A stretch of 47,284 bases of DNA. Source: an uncultured Porphyromonadaceae bacterium (GTDB lineage Bacteria > Bacteroidota > Bacteroidia > Bacteroidales > Muribaculaceae). This document shows, piece after piece, positions 8,285 to 17,289 of the stretch. The notes under the pieces are model-generated. The model searched no databases, was not told the DNA's origin, and saw only the letters and a program-made list of their open reading frames with translations. Made by a program: the position numbers and the translations under genes. The stretch lies in NCBI GenBank assembly GCA_947175225.1, contig CAMWLX010000001.1:1-47284 (forward strand). Reading direction: 5' to 3'. Position 1 is the stretch's first letter. Each line of letters opens with the position of its first letter.

Positions 8285-8960
8285 GATTATATTTATTTTG
8301 GCAATCCTGATGGGCTGCCTCCAGATGAGCGCCAAGCAATTTACCCTCCCTGTTGGTCAATTCAGCAAGATAAGCGTAGATGATAATGTCAATGTCGTAT
8401 ACGTAGGTGCCGACGGCAGCCCAAGCCGCGTGACTTATGATGGCGATCCAAAATACGCAAAAGCCTTCATCATAACCCATAAAGGCAACAAGCTCCGCAT
8501 CCAGGTCGAAACCCTGTATGTAGATGACCCCGAACTCCCCACTCTCTACGTCTACTCCGATTTTTTGGAAAATGCTTCCCTTTCCTCTGAATCCACACTC
8601 ACTCTCAAATCAGTGGCTCCCGGCAGCACTCTCGACCTTTCTGTAATGGGCAATGGCACCATCTCTGCCGAAAACCTACGGGCCACTAAAATAGGAGCTG
8701 CTATCAAGTCGGGCAATGGGACCATCTCAATGTCCGGTCATTGCCAGCAAGCAAACTTCACCATGGTTGGCAATGGCACTATTCAAGCCGACAGGCTCGA
8801 AGCTACCAATGTGGCTTGCAAGATGCTTGGCAACGGATCAATAGGATGCTGGCCGGTCGATAAGCTGAAAGTCATGGGCATCGGAAATACGAAGGTTTAC
8901 TATAAAGGTTCCCCCGAAATCGAGAAAAAAGGGGGCGGAAAGCTTTTTCCCCTTGAATAA
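8274..8960 (+). CDS. Exported GIN-domain (DUF2807) protein
   Basis: This 228-residue protein starts with a signal peptide (MKTKIIFILAILMGCLQMSA) and continues with the repetitive beta structure of the GIN/DUF2807 family: 'FSKISVDDNVNVVYVG', then repeated 'GNGTISxxx' turns ('VMGNGTISAENLRAT', 'SGNGTISMSGH', 'VGNGTIQADRLEAT', 'LGNGSIGCW'). Such proteins form a beta-solenoid in the periplasm or at the cell surface. Their biochemical role is unknown; they are often described as adhesin-head-like. A Cys in 'LMGC' might act as a lipobox, but Met at -2 is unusual, so cleavage after 'SA' is preferred. The ATG at 8274 lies inside the end of dusB, and the stop TAA shares its last base with the ATG of the flippase gene. 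Confidence 0.88.
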   Translation: MKTKIIFILAILMGCLQMSAKQFTLPVGQFSKISVDDNVNVVYVGADGSPSRVTYDGDPKYAKAFIITHKGNKLRIQVETLYVDDPELPTLYVYSDFLENASLSSESTLTLKSVAPGSTLDLSVMGNGTISAENLRATKIGAAIKSGNGTISMSGHCQQANFTMVGNGTIQADRLEATNVACKMLGNGSIGCWPVDKLKVMGIGNTKVYYKGSPEIEKKGGGKLFPLE

Positions 8961-10438
8961 TGAGTGAACTCAAGGCCCGTACGGCAAAGACCCTGAAATG
9001 GAACACTATCGACCGCGTAGCCTCCCAAGTGCTATACGGACTCAGCGGCATAGTGCTCGCCAACCTCCTGAGCAAGGAAGACTTCGGCCTTGTGGGGGTT
9101 CTTGCCGTATTCCAAGCCTTTGCGATCCTATTCGTAGACTCAGGCTTCGGATCTGCACTCCTACAGAAAAAAGAGCCTGACAATGACGACTACAGCACAG
9201 TATTTTGGTTCAATCTTATTGTCAGTGCAGTAGTCTATACAATTCTCTATTTTTCAGCACCTGCAATCGCCCACTTCTTCAACGCCCCTCAGCTTACGTC
9301 ACTAAGCCGGGTGATGTTTCTGACATTTGTCCTCACAGGACTCGGAATAGTGCAGACCAACCGCCTTATGAAGCAGATGGACGTCAAGCAGATAGCCATT
9401 GCCGACCTCTTCGCCCTCTCAGTCTCCGCTTGTCTTGGAATAGCTCTCGCCATTGCCGGAGCCGGAGCCTGGGCTATAGTCTGGCAATCAGTAGCTTTGG
9501 CTGCCCTTAAAAGCGGTTGGCTTTGGGCCACGGGACACTGGTCGCCGAAACTGGTTTTCTCTCGAAGCTCTCTCCACGACATCAAAAGAATTGGGTTAAG
9601 CGTATTCGCCACCCAATTCTTCAATACAGTCTTCCTAAATGTCTACCAGTTTGTCATAGGCAAATGGTATTCCCTGACGCAATTGGGCAGCTACACACAA
9701 GCCGACAAATGGAGCAAGATGGGAAGTGCATCCCTATCCCAGATTTTCACATCTTCATTTGTGCCGCTCCTTGCTAAAGTGCAAGATGATATTGCCACTT
9801 TCCATCGATACATGCAGCGAATCGACCGATTCTCTGCCCTCCTTGCCTTCCCTGCACTTACGATTGTAGCTGCCTGCGGAGAGAGCATTTTCCATTTCCT
9901 GTTCGGCACAAAATGGGACACAGCGATTCCTATATTCCGGATTCTCTGCATCCGTGGCATCGGAGTGGTATTCATCTCCCTCTATAGCAACTTCATCATG
10001 AGCCTTGGCCATGGCAAGCAAATCGTCATCATAGAGATTGTCAAGGATGTCTCTACGGCTGTGGCTCTGCTCGCTACTGTCTTCACAATGAGTCTCGAAG
10101 CGCTCGTATGGGGACAACTTGCTGCTACCCTCGCCACTTGGATTGCTGCAGCCATTATCGCCTCGCACACCACTGGCTATCGCTTACGGGAATTTGTGTC
10201 TGATATCTTCCCTTTTGCTTTTTCAGCATTGGTAGTATTCTTAGTGATAGATGTCATTCCTATCCCTTCCGGCAGTATCACACGTCCGCTCAATATCGCA
10301 TCTCTCGCAGCACTTTCCATCCAGTGTCTGACCGGAATTATAGTGTCGCTGACTGTCCTCTACCTATTCAAAGTGCCTGAATTAAAAGAGGGCTACACGT
10401 TGATACTCACTCGCCTTGGGAAGCGAGAAAGCCATTGA
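8960..10438 (+). CDS. Polysaccharide flippase (Wzx-like, MOP superfamily)
   Basis: This 492-residue integral membrane protein has about 12 to 14 hydrophobic segments and the N-terminal pattern of the lipopolysaccharide/O-antigen flippase group ('TAKTLKWNTIDRVASQ...LANLLSKEDFGLVGVLAVFQAFAILFVDSGFGSALLQKK'). Such proteins move undecaprenyl-linked sugar units across the inner membrane for surface polysaccharide assembly. No glycosyltransferases are nearby, so it is an isolated flippase rather than part of a visible O-antigen cluster. Its start overlaps the stop of the GIN-domain gene by one base, so it is probably the last gene of the dusB operon. Its 3' end overlaps the convergent DUF4861 gene by 32 bases. 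Confidence 0.9.
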   Translation: MSELKARTAKTLKWNTIDRVASQVLYGLSGIVLANLLSKEDFGLVGVLAVFQAFAILFVDSGFGSALLQKKEPDNDDYSTVFWFNLIVSAVVYTILYFSAPAIAHFFNAPQLTSLSRVMFLTFVLTGLGIVQTNRLMKQMDVKQIAIADLFALSVSACLGIALAIAGAGAWAIVWQSVALAALKSGWLWATGHWSPKLVFSRSSLHDIKRIGLSVFATQFFNTVFLNVYQFVIGKWYSLTQLGSYTQADKWSKMGSASLSQIFTSSFVPLLAKVQDDIATFHRYMQRIDRFSALLAFPALTIVAACGESIFHFLFGTKWDTAIPIFRILCIRGIGVVFISLYSNFIMSLGHGKQIVIIEIVKDVSTAVALLATVFTMSLEALVWGQLAATLATWIAAAIIASHTTGYRLREFVSDIFPFAFSALVVFLVIDVIPIPSGSITRPLNIASLAALSIQCLTGIIVSLTVLYLFKVPELKEGYTLILTRLGKRESH

Positions 10439-11366
10439 GATAATCTATCCACTCATCCATAGTCGCTATTCTCCCTTTGCTCCAGCCATTTCCCCAATAA
10501 TAGCGAAACGTCTCTCCCGGGCGGATAGTGCATTTTGCCAGGATGTGTCCTTGATCTTCAAGCATATCTTCAGCTCCCCCGGGAATGATTACCCCGGTGA
10601 AGATTTTTCCGCTGTCTTTGCGCTGAGTTGGATCCTCATAAGCTATGACTCCCCGCTCAAGTTCCATTACGGCGCGTCCATCGTCTCTCCGAGGGACACC
10701 TGCCACTATGCTATATGGATGTGATAGACCCTCATAGCTCACTTCACAGTAGTTGAGATAGCTCCCTTTATCAAGCACAAGCCTACGGCGTTCTGCTATA
10801 GTGTCACTGCCTATCACTACCGGCGCGAACGAAAGTTTTGCCTCAAAACGATCCGGGCCATTCTCTACGATTTCAACCTCATCATAGCACCATGGGAACT
10901 GTATCTTCCCATCTGCATCAAGCAGTGCAGCCACTCCGCATCCGAGCGTAGGCCCGACAGCATAGAAGTCAGCCCCCTTGCCATGATCGATATGATATGT
11001 AAATGACTCCTCAAACTTCTTGGCAAGCTCTTTATCTATCTTTCGCAAAGAATCTGCCTTTGCCCAATTGGCCGAGCCACACTGCTCTCCATAAAGATAA
11101 GGCAACACCAAGCCGGAATCCGGATACTTAGCAAAGATATCGTAGCCAAACGATTTCTCCCCGTTTCGTTGGGTTTTGGGGCCATAGATACGGAAAGCCA
11201 CCACATCATTCTCATACGAAAGATCGTCATTCCGCTCAGGATAGACCCTCCCATACACATTGCCCCTTTCCGCCCCCAATACAGGAGAAGCCGAAAAGAA
11301 AGCGACCGCCGCAACGGCGGCAGTCGCTCTAATATACAAACATCTAATTTTCAATTCAAAATTCAA
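10407..11366 (-). CDS. Secreted DUF4861-family protein
   Basis: The 319-residue product begins with a hydrophobic signal ('AAVAAVAFFSASPVLGA') followed by a DUF4861-type body: 'YGRVYPERNDDLSYENDVVAFRIYGP', 'FGYDIFAKYPD' and 'HIDHGKGADFYAVGPTLGCG'. Proteins of this type occur in polysaccharide loci for pectin-like and alginate-like glycans. Their exact activity is not something I can state; lyase or hydrolase accessory roles are possible. No ATG is available near the N terminus. The best start is TTG at 11366, two bases after the stop of the upstream CoA-transferase gene and inside an AT-rich gaatttt repeat, so the N terminus is uncertain. It is probably co-transcribed with the CoA-transferase, an odd functional pairing. 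It converges on the flippase gene with a 32-base overlap. Confidence 0.8.
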   Translation of the reverse strand: MNFELKIRCLYIRATAAVAAVAFFSASPVLGAERGNVYGRVYPERNDDLSYENDVVAFRIYGPKTQRNGEKSFGYDIFAKYPDSGLVLPYLYGEQCGSANWAKADSLRKIDKELAKKFEESFTYHIDHGKGADFYAVGPTLGCGVAALLDADGKIQFPWCYDEVEIVENGPDRFEAKLSFAPVVIGSDTIAERRRLVLDKGSYLNYCEVSYEGLSHPYSIVAGVPRRDDGRAVMELERGVIAYEDPTQRKDSGKIFTGVIIPGGAEDMLEDQGHILAKCTIRPGETFRYYWGNGWSKGRIATMDEWIDYLNGFLASQGE

Positions 11367-11368
11367 AA

Positions 11369-12871
11369 TTAATAATACTTAGCAAAGTCAACTTGCGACA
11401 TATCGCCACAATCGATGAATGTCTCATGAAGTGCGAATGCAGCATGGAGATGATGCGGTGTGTGAGCCTTCACGCCCTTATTGGCAAGCTTCAGATAATC
11501 CCACAAGATTTCCTTATACATCGGGTGTACGCAGTTCTCGATAATGGTAGTGGCTCTCTGGCGCGGATCCTTGCCGCGCAGGTCGGCAACGCCCTGCTCT
11601 GTGATAAGCACATTGACCGAATGCTCTGAATGATCGATGTGTGAGCACATAGGCACGATAGCAGAGATCTTGCCACCTTTCTGTATCGACGGGCAAGAGA
11701 AGATGGAAATATAGCCATTGCGAGTGAAGTCGCCCGAACCGCCGATTCCGTTCATCATCTTAGTGCCAAGCACATGTGTGGAGTTCACATTGCCATAGAT
11801 GTCAGCCTCGAGAGCTGTATTCATAGTGATCACTCCGAGTCGACGCACCACTTCAGGGCTATTCGAGATTTCGCCTGAGCGGAGAAGGATCTTATCGCGG
11901 AAGAAGTCGATGTTCTCCATAAAGTGGAGCATAGCATCGTCTGAGAAAGTCATAGCGCATGTAGAAGCAAATTTGCAGTGGCCTTGCTCCATAAGTGCCA
12001 TAACAGCATCTTGAATCACTTCGGTATACATCTCGAATGGAGGGATCTCAGGATTCTCGCCGAGACCGTAAAGTACAGAATTTGCCACATTGCCCACTCC
12101 CGACTGGATAGGAAGGAATTCCTTGGGGAGCATACCGGTGCGAAGCTGCTGCACGAGGAAGTTGCAGACATTCTCGCCAATCTGGTGGGTCACTGCATCT
12201 GAAGGTGTGAATGGCTTCACGCCCTCTGAAGCGTTGGATGGCACGACGCCGATGATCTTCTTCGGGTCGATGTGAAGCACTGTCGAACCTATGCGGTCAG
12301 ACGGTTTATAGATTGGAATCTCACGACGATGAGGGGGATCCAATGGCACATAATTGTCATGGAAACCTCTGAATGAGGTCTTGTAGTAGCTTGAGTATTC
12401 AAGGATTACCTTCTTTGCTACATTAGCAAGAGTAGGAGTCATACCCAGGCCCGCACCGAGAATAACGTCTCCGTTCGGACTCATCTCAGTCACTTCGATA
12501 ATTGCCACATCGATGTCTCCAAAGAATCCATAGCGGATGTCTTGTGCCATCATGCTGAGATGTCCATCGAAATAATTTATCGATTGGGCATTGATAGCCT
12601 TACGCGAGTCACTATGTCCCTGATATGGAGTGCGGATGGCGATTGCATCTGCGCGAGAGAGTTCCCCGTCGACATGGTCGTTGGTCGATGCGCCTGTGTA
12701 GAGATTGATCTTGAAAGGTAGTCCTTTTTCATGGAGTTCCCTGGCTCGCTTGGCCAAGGCGACTGTTACAACCTTAGGCGTACCGGATGCGGTAAAGCCC
12801 GATAAGCCTACATTATCACCGTTTTTGATGTAGGAAGCAGCCTCTTCGGCTGAAATAAAAGGGATGCTCAT
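11369..12871 (-). CDS. Acetyl-CoA hydrolase/transferase family, probable succinate/acetate CoA-transferase
   Basis: This 500-residue enzyme belongs to the class I CoA-transferase family (Cat1/AarC/ScpC-like). Visible signatures include 'NVGLSGFTASGTPKVV', 'NLYTGASTNDHVDG', 'GLGMTPTLANVAKKVI', 'IQSGVGNVANSVLYGL', Glu284 in 'MYTEVIQD' (the predicted glutamate that forms the thioester), and 'GIGGSGDFTRNGYISIF'. In Bacteroidales such enzymes exchange CoA between succinate and acetate or propionate during fermentation. The exact acid preference cannot be read from sequence. The ATG at 12871 is preferred over a TTG at 12880. A promoter box lies upstream at 12925-12932 (minus). Confidence 0.92.
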   Translation of the reverse strand: MSIPFISAEEAASYIKNGDNVGLSGFTASGTPKVVTVALAKRARELHEKGLPFKINLYTGASTNDHVDGELSRADAIAIRTPYQGHSDSRKAINAQSINYFDGHLSMMAQDIRYGFFGDIDVAIIEVTEMSPNGDVILGAGLGMTPTLANVAKKVILEYSSYYKTSFRGFHDNYVPLDPPHRREIPIYKPSDRIGSTVLHIDPKKIIGVVPSNASEGVKPFTPSDAVTHQIGENVCNFLVQQLRTGMLPKEFLPIQSGVGNVANSVLYGLGENPEIPPFEMYTEVIQDAVMALMEQGHCKFASTCAMTFSDDAMLHFMENIDFFRDKILLRSGEISNSPEVVRRLGVITMNTALEADIYGNVNSTHVLGTKMMNGIGGSGDFTRNGYISIFSCPSIQKGGKISAIVPMCSHIDHSEHSVNVLITEQGVADLRGKDPRQRATTIIENCVHPMYKEILWDYLKLANKGVKAHTPHHLHAAFALHETFIDCGDMSQVDFAKYY

Positions 12872-12924
12872 TTGTAACAAATAGATTTATTGTGTAATTT
12901 TGTAGTCGATTTTATATTTTGGTA

Positions 12925-12955
12925 CAAATTTAGGAAATATCTTTCAAATATCAAA
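12925..12955 (-). promoter_or_regulatory. Promoter of the CoA-transferase gene
   Basis: Read on the minus strand, TAAATTTG at 12925-12932 matches TAnnTTTG. TTTG at 12952-12955 lies 19 bases upstream, the normal spacing for the -33 element. The leader to the ATG at 12871 is roughly 45 to 50 bases. The promoter is back-to-back with the miaB start. Confidence 0.65.
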
Positions 12956-12959
12956 TAGT

Positions 12960-14378
12960 ATGGACTATGTTTTTCGACTTGTAGACAATAAAAATTGCAC
13001 TTTTTCACGAAAAGTGCGCATAGAGACCTATGGTTGCCAGATGAACGTGGCAGATTCTGAGGTCGTTGCATCTGTCTTGGGCATGGCTGGATATGAACTT
13101 TCCGACCGTGACGATGATGCCGACGCCATAATCTTCAATACATGTTCCATCCGCGAAAATGCTGAGCAAAAAATTTATCAGCGCATCAGCCATTGGAAGG
13201 CCTATCGACGCAAGACCGGAAAAAAAATCATCATTGCAGTTATCGGATGCATGGCCGAACGCTTGAAGAAGACACTCATCGAAGACTATGATGTGGATGT
13301 CGTGGCAGGCCCCGACAGCTATCTCCAATTGCCGGAACTCTTCGCAGCAGCTGAGGCCGGGGAAAAGGCTATGGATATCGACCTGAGCCTTACCGAGACC
13401 TACCGCGATGTGCTTCCTCGGCGCATAGGAAGTGCAGGCGTCAGCGGCTTCATATCCATCATGCGCGGCTGCAACAATTTCTGCTCCTACTGCATAGTGC
13501 CTTACACTCGCGGACGTGAACGCTCACGCGAGCCGGAAAGTATACTCCGCGAGCTCGCTGATCTTCGTGCGCGTGGTTTTAAGGAAGTCACCCTGCTCGG
13601 ACAAAACGTAAATTCCTACTCCTTTGATCCCACCTCGAATGCCAACACCAACTTAAACGAGAGTAGCGAGCACACTCCGTGTGCGTCCCAACGCGTCAAT
13701 TTCCCGACACTACTTAAGATAGTAGCCGAAGCTGCTCCCGACATGCGCATACGTTTCACCACCTCCCACCCCAAAGACATGAGCGACGAGACTCTCGAGG
13801 TCATGGCGGCACATCCCAACATCGCACGTCATATCCACCTCCCGGTGCAGAGCGGAAGCAACAGCGTATTGAAAGACATGAACCGTAAATACACCCGCGA
13901 ATGGTATCTCGACCGAATCGCGGCAATACGCCGCATCCTGCCGGATGCCGGGATTTCAACAGATATGTTCACCGGATTCCACAATGAGTCGGAAGAGGAT
14001 TTCCAGCAGACTCTGTCGCTGATGAGAGAAGCTGTCTTCGACAGTGCCTTCATGTTTAAATATTCAGAGCGTCCCGGCACATTCGCATCAAAGAATCTCC
14101 CCGACAACATACCCGAAGATGTAAAGGTAGAGCGTCTCAACCGTATGATATCCTTGCAAAATGAGCTGAGTCTTGAGTCAAACCGCCGTGATGTCGGCAA
14201 GGAATTTGAAGTTCTGGTTGAAGGAGTCTCCAAGCGCAGTGCCGAAGAGCTATTCGGACGCACCTCCCAAAATAAAGTAGTAGTCTTCCCCAAAAGCACC
14301 TACAAGCCCGGCGACTTCATCCGGGTACGCATCACCGACGCTTCTTCAGCCACCCTCCGAGGCGAAATAATCGAATAA
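12960..14378 (+). CDS. miaB: tRNA-2-methylthio-N6-dimethylallyladenosine synthase
   Basis: This radical-SAM methylthiotransferase adds a methylthio group to i6A37 of tRNAs. The N-terminal domain carries the second Fe-S cluster cysteines Cys26 ('TYGCQMNVADSE'), Cys62 ('NTCSIRENAEQK') and Cys97 ('VIGCMAER'). The radical-SAM cluster is Cys171, Cys175 and Cys178 ('CNNFCSYCIVPYTRGRERSR'). A C-terminal TRAM domain ends near 'FIRVRITDASSATLRGEI'. At 472 residues it is longer than most relatives. The extra residues (about 224-247, 'TSNANTNLNESSEHTPCASQ') fall between 'GQNVNSY' and 'FPTLLKIV', exactly where the DNA carries a hairpin repeat, so the loop appears lengthened by repeat insertion. It is divergent from the CoA-transferase gene. 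Confidence 0.96.
   Translation: MDYVFRLVDNKNCTFSRKVRIETYGCQMNVADSEVVASVLGMAGYELSDRDDDADAIIFNTCSIRENAEQKIYQRISHWKAYRRKTGKKIIIAVIGCMAERLKKTLIEDYDVDVVAGPDSYLQLPELFAAAEAGEKAMDIDLSLTETYRDVLPRRIGSAGVSGFISIMRGCNNFCSYCIVPYTRGRERSREPESILRELADLRARGFKEVTLLGQNVNSYSFDPTSNANTNLNESSEHTPCASQRVNFPTLLKIVAEAAPDMRIRFTTSHPKDMSDETLEVMAAHPNIARHIHLPVQSGSNSVLKDMNRKYTREWYLDRIAAIRRILPDAGISTDMFTGFHNESEEDFQQTLSLMREAVFDSAFMFKYSERPGTFASKNLPDNIPEDVKVERLNRMISLQNELSLESNRRDVGKEFEVLVEGVSKRSAEELFGRTSQNKVVVFPKSTYKPGDFIRVRITDASSATLRGEIIE
13663..13699 (+). repeat. Hairpin repeat copy inside miaB
   Basis: The pattern is gtag, a hairpin GCACAC-tcc-GTGTGC (13670-13675 with 13679-13684), then gtcc..cgcgtcaa. The same pattern occurs between genes at 31371-31407 with the stem changed to GCGCAC/GTGCGC, a compensatory pair change. 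The copy is read through in frame. Confidence 0.7.
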
Positions 14379-14407
14379 CCCTCAATTTGTCCTTCTGTCC
14401 AAAAATA

Positions 14408-14437
14408 ACGAAAGCCCACCAATTGGTGAGCTTTCGT
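14408..14437. terminator. Bidirectional terminator between miaB and the GH13 gene
   Basis: ACGAAAGCCCACC (14408-14420) pairs with GGTGAGCTTTCGT (14425-14437) around AATT, with one mismatch. On the minus strand it is followed by TATTTTT, and on the plus strand by a weaker CATTTTC. It would stop both convergent genes. Confidence 0.85.
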
Positions 14438-14457
14438 CATTTTCGATAAATGATAGA

Positions 14458-17223
14458 TCAAATTACTATCTTGACACTCTCTTTTCCACTTACCACTACA
14501 TAAACTCCCGCAGCGACTTCTACACTTCCATTATCCTGAAGAGTAGACACCTTGCGACCATCCATAGTGTAGATTGCCACCGGAGTAGCAGCATAATCCA
14601 CTACTATGCTGTTTCCTTCCTTATGCACTCTGAGTTCAGAAGCAGTGTCGCTCCACACTCCTTCCACCTCATTCACTTCCATTGTGCCGATCGTCACATA
14701 GCAGTTTGCAGGCACTGTCACTGTGCCACCCGCCACACTGTATGAGGGATTGGAATGATACGACTTTGATAAGATTTGATAGTCTGAATCACTGCTCTTG
14801 CTGAAACTTACCTTGACTGTAATGTCCTGCTTAATGTTTGGATTGATTACAGTGATAAGTTCCTTATCCCCCGCCTTCGATACCATTGTGCGGCCATTAG
14901 CCCAGTTGTCCTGCGCACAGTTATTCTCAAATGATGCAGTCTCTGCAAACAAATCCTTATTATTGTTGCGCAATGCTATCAATTCACAATAATTGTCATA
15001 AAGTCCTTTTCTATCAGAATTATTCAGTAAATTCCAGCGCACTGTCTTCGGATCTGTATTGTTTCCGCCGTCACTGTTCTTAGTATTGTCATAGTTACCA
15101 AGTTCAGAGAATTGCCAGATCATGTGTGCGCCCGGTGCAAGTATCATCTGGACAGCCGTAGACCCTAAACGGCGCATTGAATTGACAAGGTTTCCTTTAA
15201 TTCCGGTCGGCGCATACTCATTCTGCTTATATGCAAGTCGCTGCTCATCGTGACTTTCAAGATATGACACCGTCGAGCCCCACGTACGCTGATCCTTTGG
15301 AGCATACATACGGTTAAGGTTGCTGTCACTTTGATAGCCCATTGCAAACTGGCAGCCGGCATCGTTAAGGTTAGCCCAGTTAAGCTGACCCGTCTCTGCC
15401 ATCGCATTTTCTTCCTGAGCTCCTGCAAGGTTCTCATTGATGAAATATGCATTCGGATTGACTCCCACTACCACTTTCTGAAGTTCGCGCATGCGGTCGA
15501 TACGAGATTGATTGAAGGCATTTGTAGCAGCATCCCCCGAATTTGCATATGAATCATTGTTGCCGAGACCCTTCACAAGATCGAAACGGAAACCATCAAA
15601 CTTATACTCCTTCATCCAATATTCCAGCACATCCTTCCATTGTTCCTGCACCATTGGGAAGCCCTGGTTCCAGTCGTTGAGCACACTGTAGGCATGCGGC
15701 GCATTCATATTGTAGAAAGGATTCTCTCCCGGCATATACATCTGATACCAAGGATGCAGACCATCGCTCTGGTTAAATACCATGTCAAGGATCACAGCCA
15801 TGCCGTTCTGATGGCAGATGTCGATAAATTCCTTATAGTCATCCGGAGTGCCATATGCCTTGTCAGGAGCGAAATAGAAGTTGGGATTATAGCCCCAAGA
15901 GATATTGCCATTGAATTCCATGATCGGGAGCACTTCAATTGCATTCACGCCAAGGGTCTTCAGATATGGTATCTTTTCGATTGCCATGCGTACTGTCCCG
16001 TTGCCGTCTGCTTTCCCCTCAGTGCCGGTGAAGTCACGGAAAAGCAACTCATAGATAATGAGATCGGATGAAGCCACTCCTTTGAAATCCTTCACCTTCC
16101 AGTCATAGTCATTGATGTTTCCTTGATATATTGCCAAGGGAAGTCCATCGATCACGTCGAAAGGATAGGCAGGGAGATCAGGATATACATCGGTAGTGAT
16201 ATACTTGTCATTCCAAGGGTCGAGTACAAGGCGAGCGTATGGGTCACTGACCTTCTGCCATCCGTCGACAAGGAAGTAATATCCGTATTGCTTTTCATTG
16301 TCAAGCCCATCTACTGTAATCCAGAAATAACGCAAGCCATCTACGTCCTGATACTTCATCATATAGGCATTGTCAGCAACATAGTTGTTCCAAGCGCCTA
16401 CGAGAAGCACATTGCTTTTCCCGGGGGCTCCTAAGCAGAAAGTGACACTCCCGTCAGCATTTTTCACCGGACCCATTTTAGGACTGCCGCCGGGATAATT
16501 CTCAGCCTTTGACTCCTCGATGAAAGTATAGTTCTTAATGTCGGTGACTGTTTCTCCCTCTGCGGTAGCCGTAGCCCTCACCTCATAATTGCCTACACCC
16601 GGGAAGGTATAGTTGGCAGTAAGAAGGGTTGCGCCTTTGACTGAGCCGATTTCCTTATCATTTACAGAAAGTGTGATATCCGCAGGTTTGGTTGTGCCCA
16701 CTTTGAAAGTGACCTCCCCGGTGGAAGAAGTGATTATCGAGCCGCTCAATCCTGATTCTATGGCTATTTGCAGTCCGGAATCAAGTACATTATAGAAGAT
16801 ATCAGCTCCACCCTCTGCACGCCCGGTCTTCGAATTGTCGGCACTGCGGAATACGAATGCAAGCCGGGTGACATTCACTGAAGGATCAGTGATTCCGTAA
16901 TACTCGCGGATATCGCCGATATAAAGCTGCCAGAGATTTTCACTGACGTAGGTCAGCTGATACTTAGCAGCATTGTCGCCCCACGTGGGAGCATTTACCC
17001 AATCTTGGCCGTTGCTGAGGCACGCACCGGTATGGGCATAGATCTTGGCTGTGGCAGGAAGCCCCATAAGTCCTTTGTCGCCTTGGTCGGCATGAAAAAG
17101 AATCTTCACATCCTTCGAATCCTCCTGCAAGGGAGAAGGCTCAGAAGTGACCTGGGCATTCAGTCCCATCACCGTAGCTACAATCATTAGCAGCGACATC
17201 AAGTAAGTTTTTGTCATATCCAT
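14458..17223 (-). CDS. Secreted GH13 alpha-amylase/pullulanase-type enzyme (SusG role)
   Basis: The 921-residue protein would cut starch-like alpha-glucans outside the cell. After a signal peptide (ending near 'GLNAQ', no lipobox Cys) come an N-terminal region seen in Bacteroidales amylases (about 37-150), an Ig-like stretch (160-235), a CBM48-like domain (about 248-350) and the GH13 barrel (about 385-800). Catalytic residues are Asp548 ('FDGFRFDLVKG'), Glu597 ('FINENLAG') and Asp659 ('LESHDEQR'). The last ~65 residues ('AIYTMDGRKVSTL...AAGVYVVVSGKESVKIVI') resemble a type IX secretion sorting domain. The known Bacteroides SusG is a lipoprotein; this one instead looks exported by a C-terminal tail. 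It is the last gene after susC-D-E-F on the same strand. ATG at 17217 is an alternative start. Confidence 0.92.
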   Translation of the reverse strand: MDMTKTYLMSLLMIVATVMGLNAQVTSEPSPLQEDSKDVKILFHADQGDKGLMGLPATAKIYAHTGACLSNGQDWVNAPTWGDNAAKYQLTYVSENLWQLYIGDIREYYGITDPSVNVTRLAFVFRSADNSKTGRAEGGADIFYNVLDSGLQIAIESGLSGSIITSSTGEVTFKVGTTKPADITLSVNDKEIGSVKGATLLTANYTFPGVGNYEVRATATAEGETVTDIKNYTFIEESKAENYPGGSPKMGPVKNADGSVTFCLGAPGKSNVLLVGAWNNYVADNAYMMKYQDVDGLRYFWITVDGLDNEKQYGYYFLVDGWQKVSDPYARLVLDPWNDKYITTDVYPDLPAYPFDVIDGLPLAIYQGNINDYDWKVKDFKGVASSDLIIYELLFRDFTGTEGKADGNGTVRMAIEKIPYLKTLGVNAIEVLPIMEFNGNISWGYNPNFYFAPDKAYGTPDDYKEFIDICHQNGMAVILDMVFNQSDGLHPWYQMYMPGENPFYNMNAPHAYSVLNDWNQGFPMVQEQWKDVLEYWMKEYKFDGFRFDLVKGLGNNDSYANSGDAATNAFNQSRIDRMRELQKVVVGVNPNAYFINENLAGAQEENAMAETGQLNWANLNDAGCQFAMGYQSDSNLNRMYAPKDQRTWGSTVSYLESHDEQRLAYKQNEYAPTGIKGNLVNSMRRLGSTAVQMILAPGAHMIWQFSELGNYDNTKNSDGGNNTDPKTVRWNLLNNSDRKGLYDNYCELIALRNNNKDLFAETASFENNCAQDNWANGRTMVSKAGDKELITVINPNIKQDITVKVSFSKSSDSDYQILSKSYHSNPSYSVAGGTVTVPANCYVTIGTMEVNEVEGVWSDTASELRVHKEGNSIVVDYAATPVAIYTMDGRKVSTLQDNGSVEVAAGVYVVVSGKESVKIVI

Positions 17224-17235
17224 ATGTTTTATAGA

Positions 17236-17262
17236 GAAAGCCCGCGTGATGGGCGGGCTTTC
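17236..17262. terminator. Strong hairpin between SusF-like and GH13 genes
   Basis: GAAAGCCCGC (17236-17245) pairs perfectly with GCGGGCTTTC (17253-17262) around a 7-base loop. On the plus strand it is followed by ggttttta. On the minus strand, the direction of the operon, it lies 13 bases before the GH13 start and is followed by tctctata. In the operon direction it may act as a partial terminator, lowering GH13 expression, or as a processing/stability hairpin. Confidence 0.6.
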
Positions 17263-17289
17263 GGTTTTTATTAAGGTTTCTACAATCGT

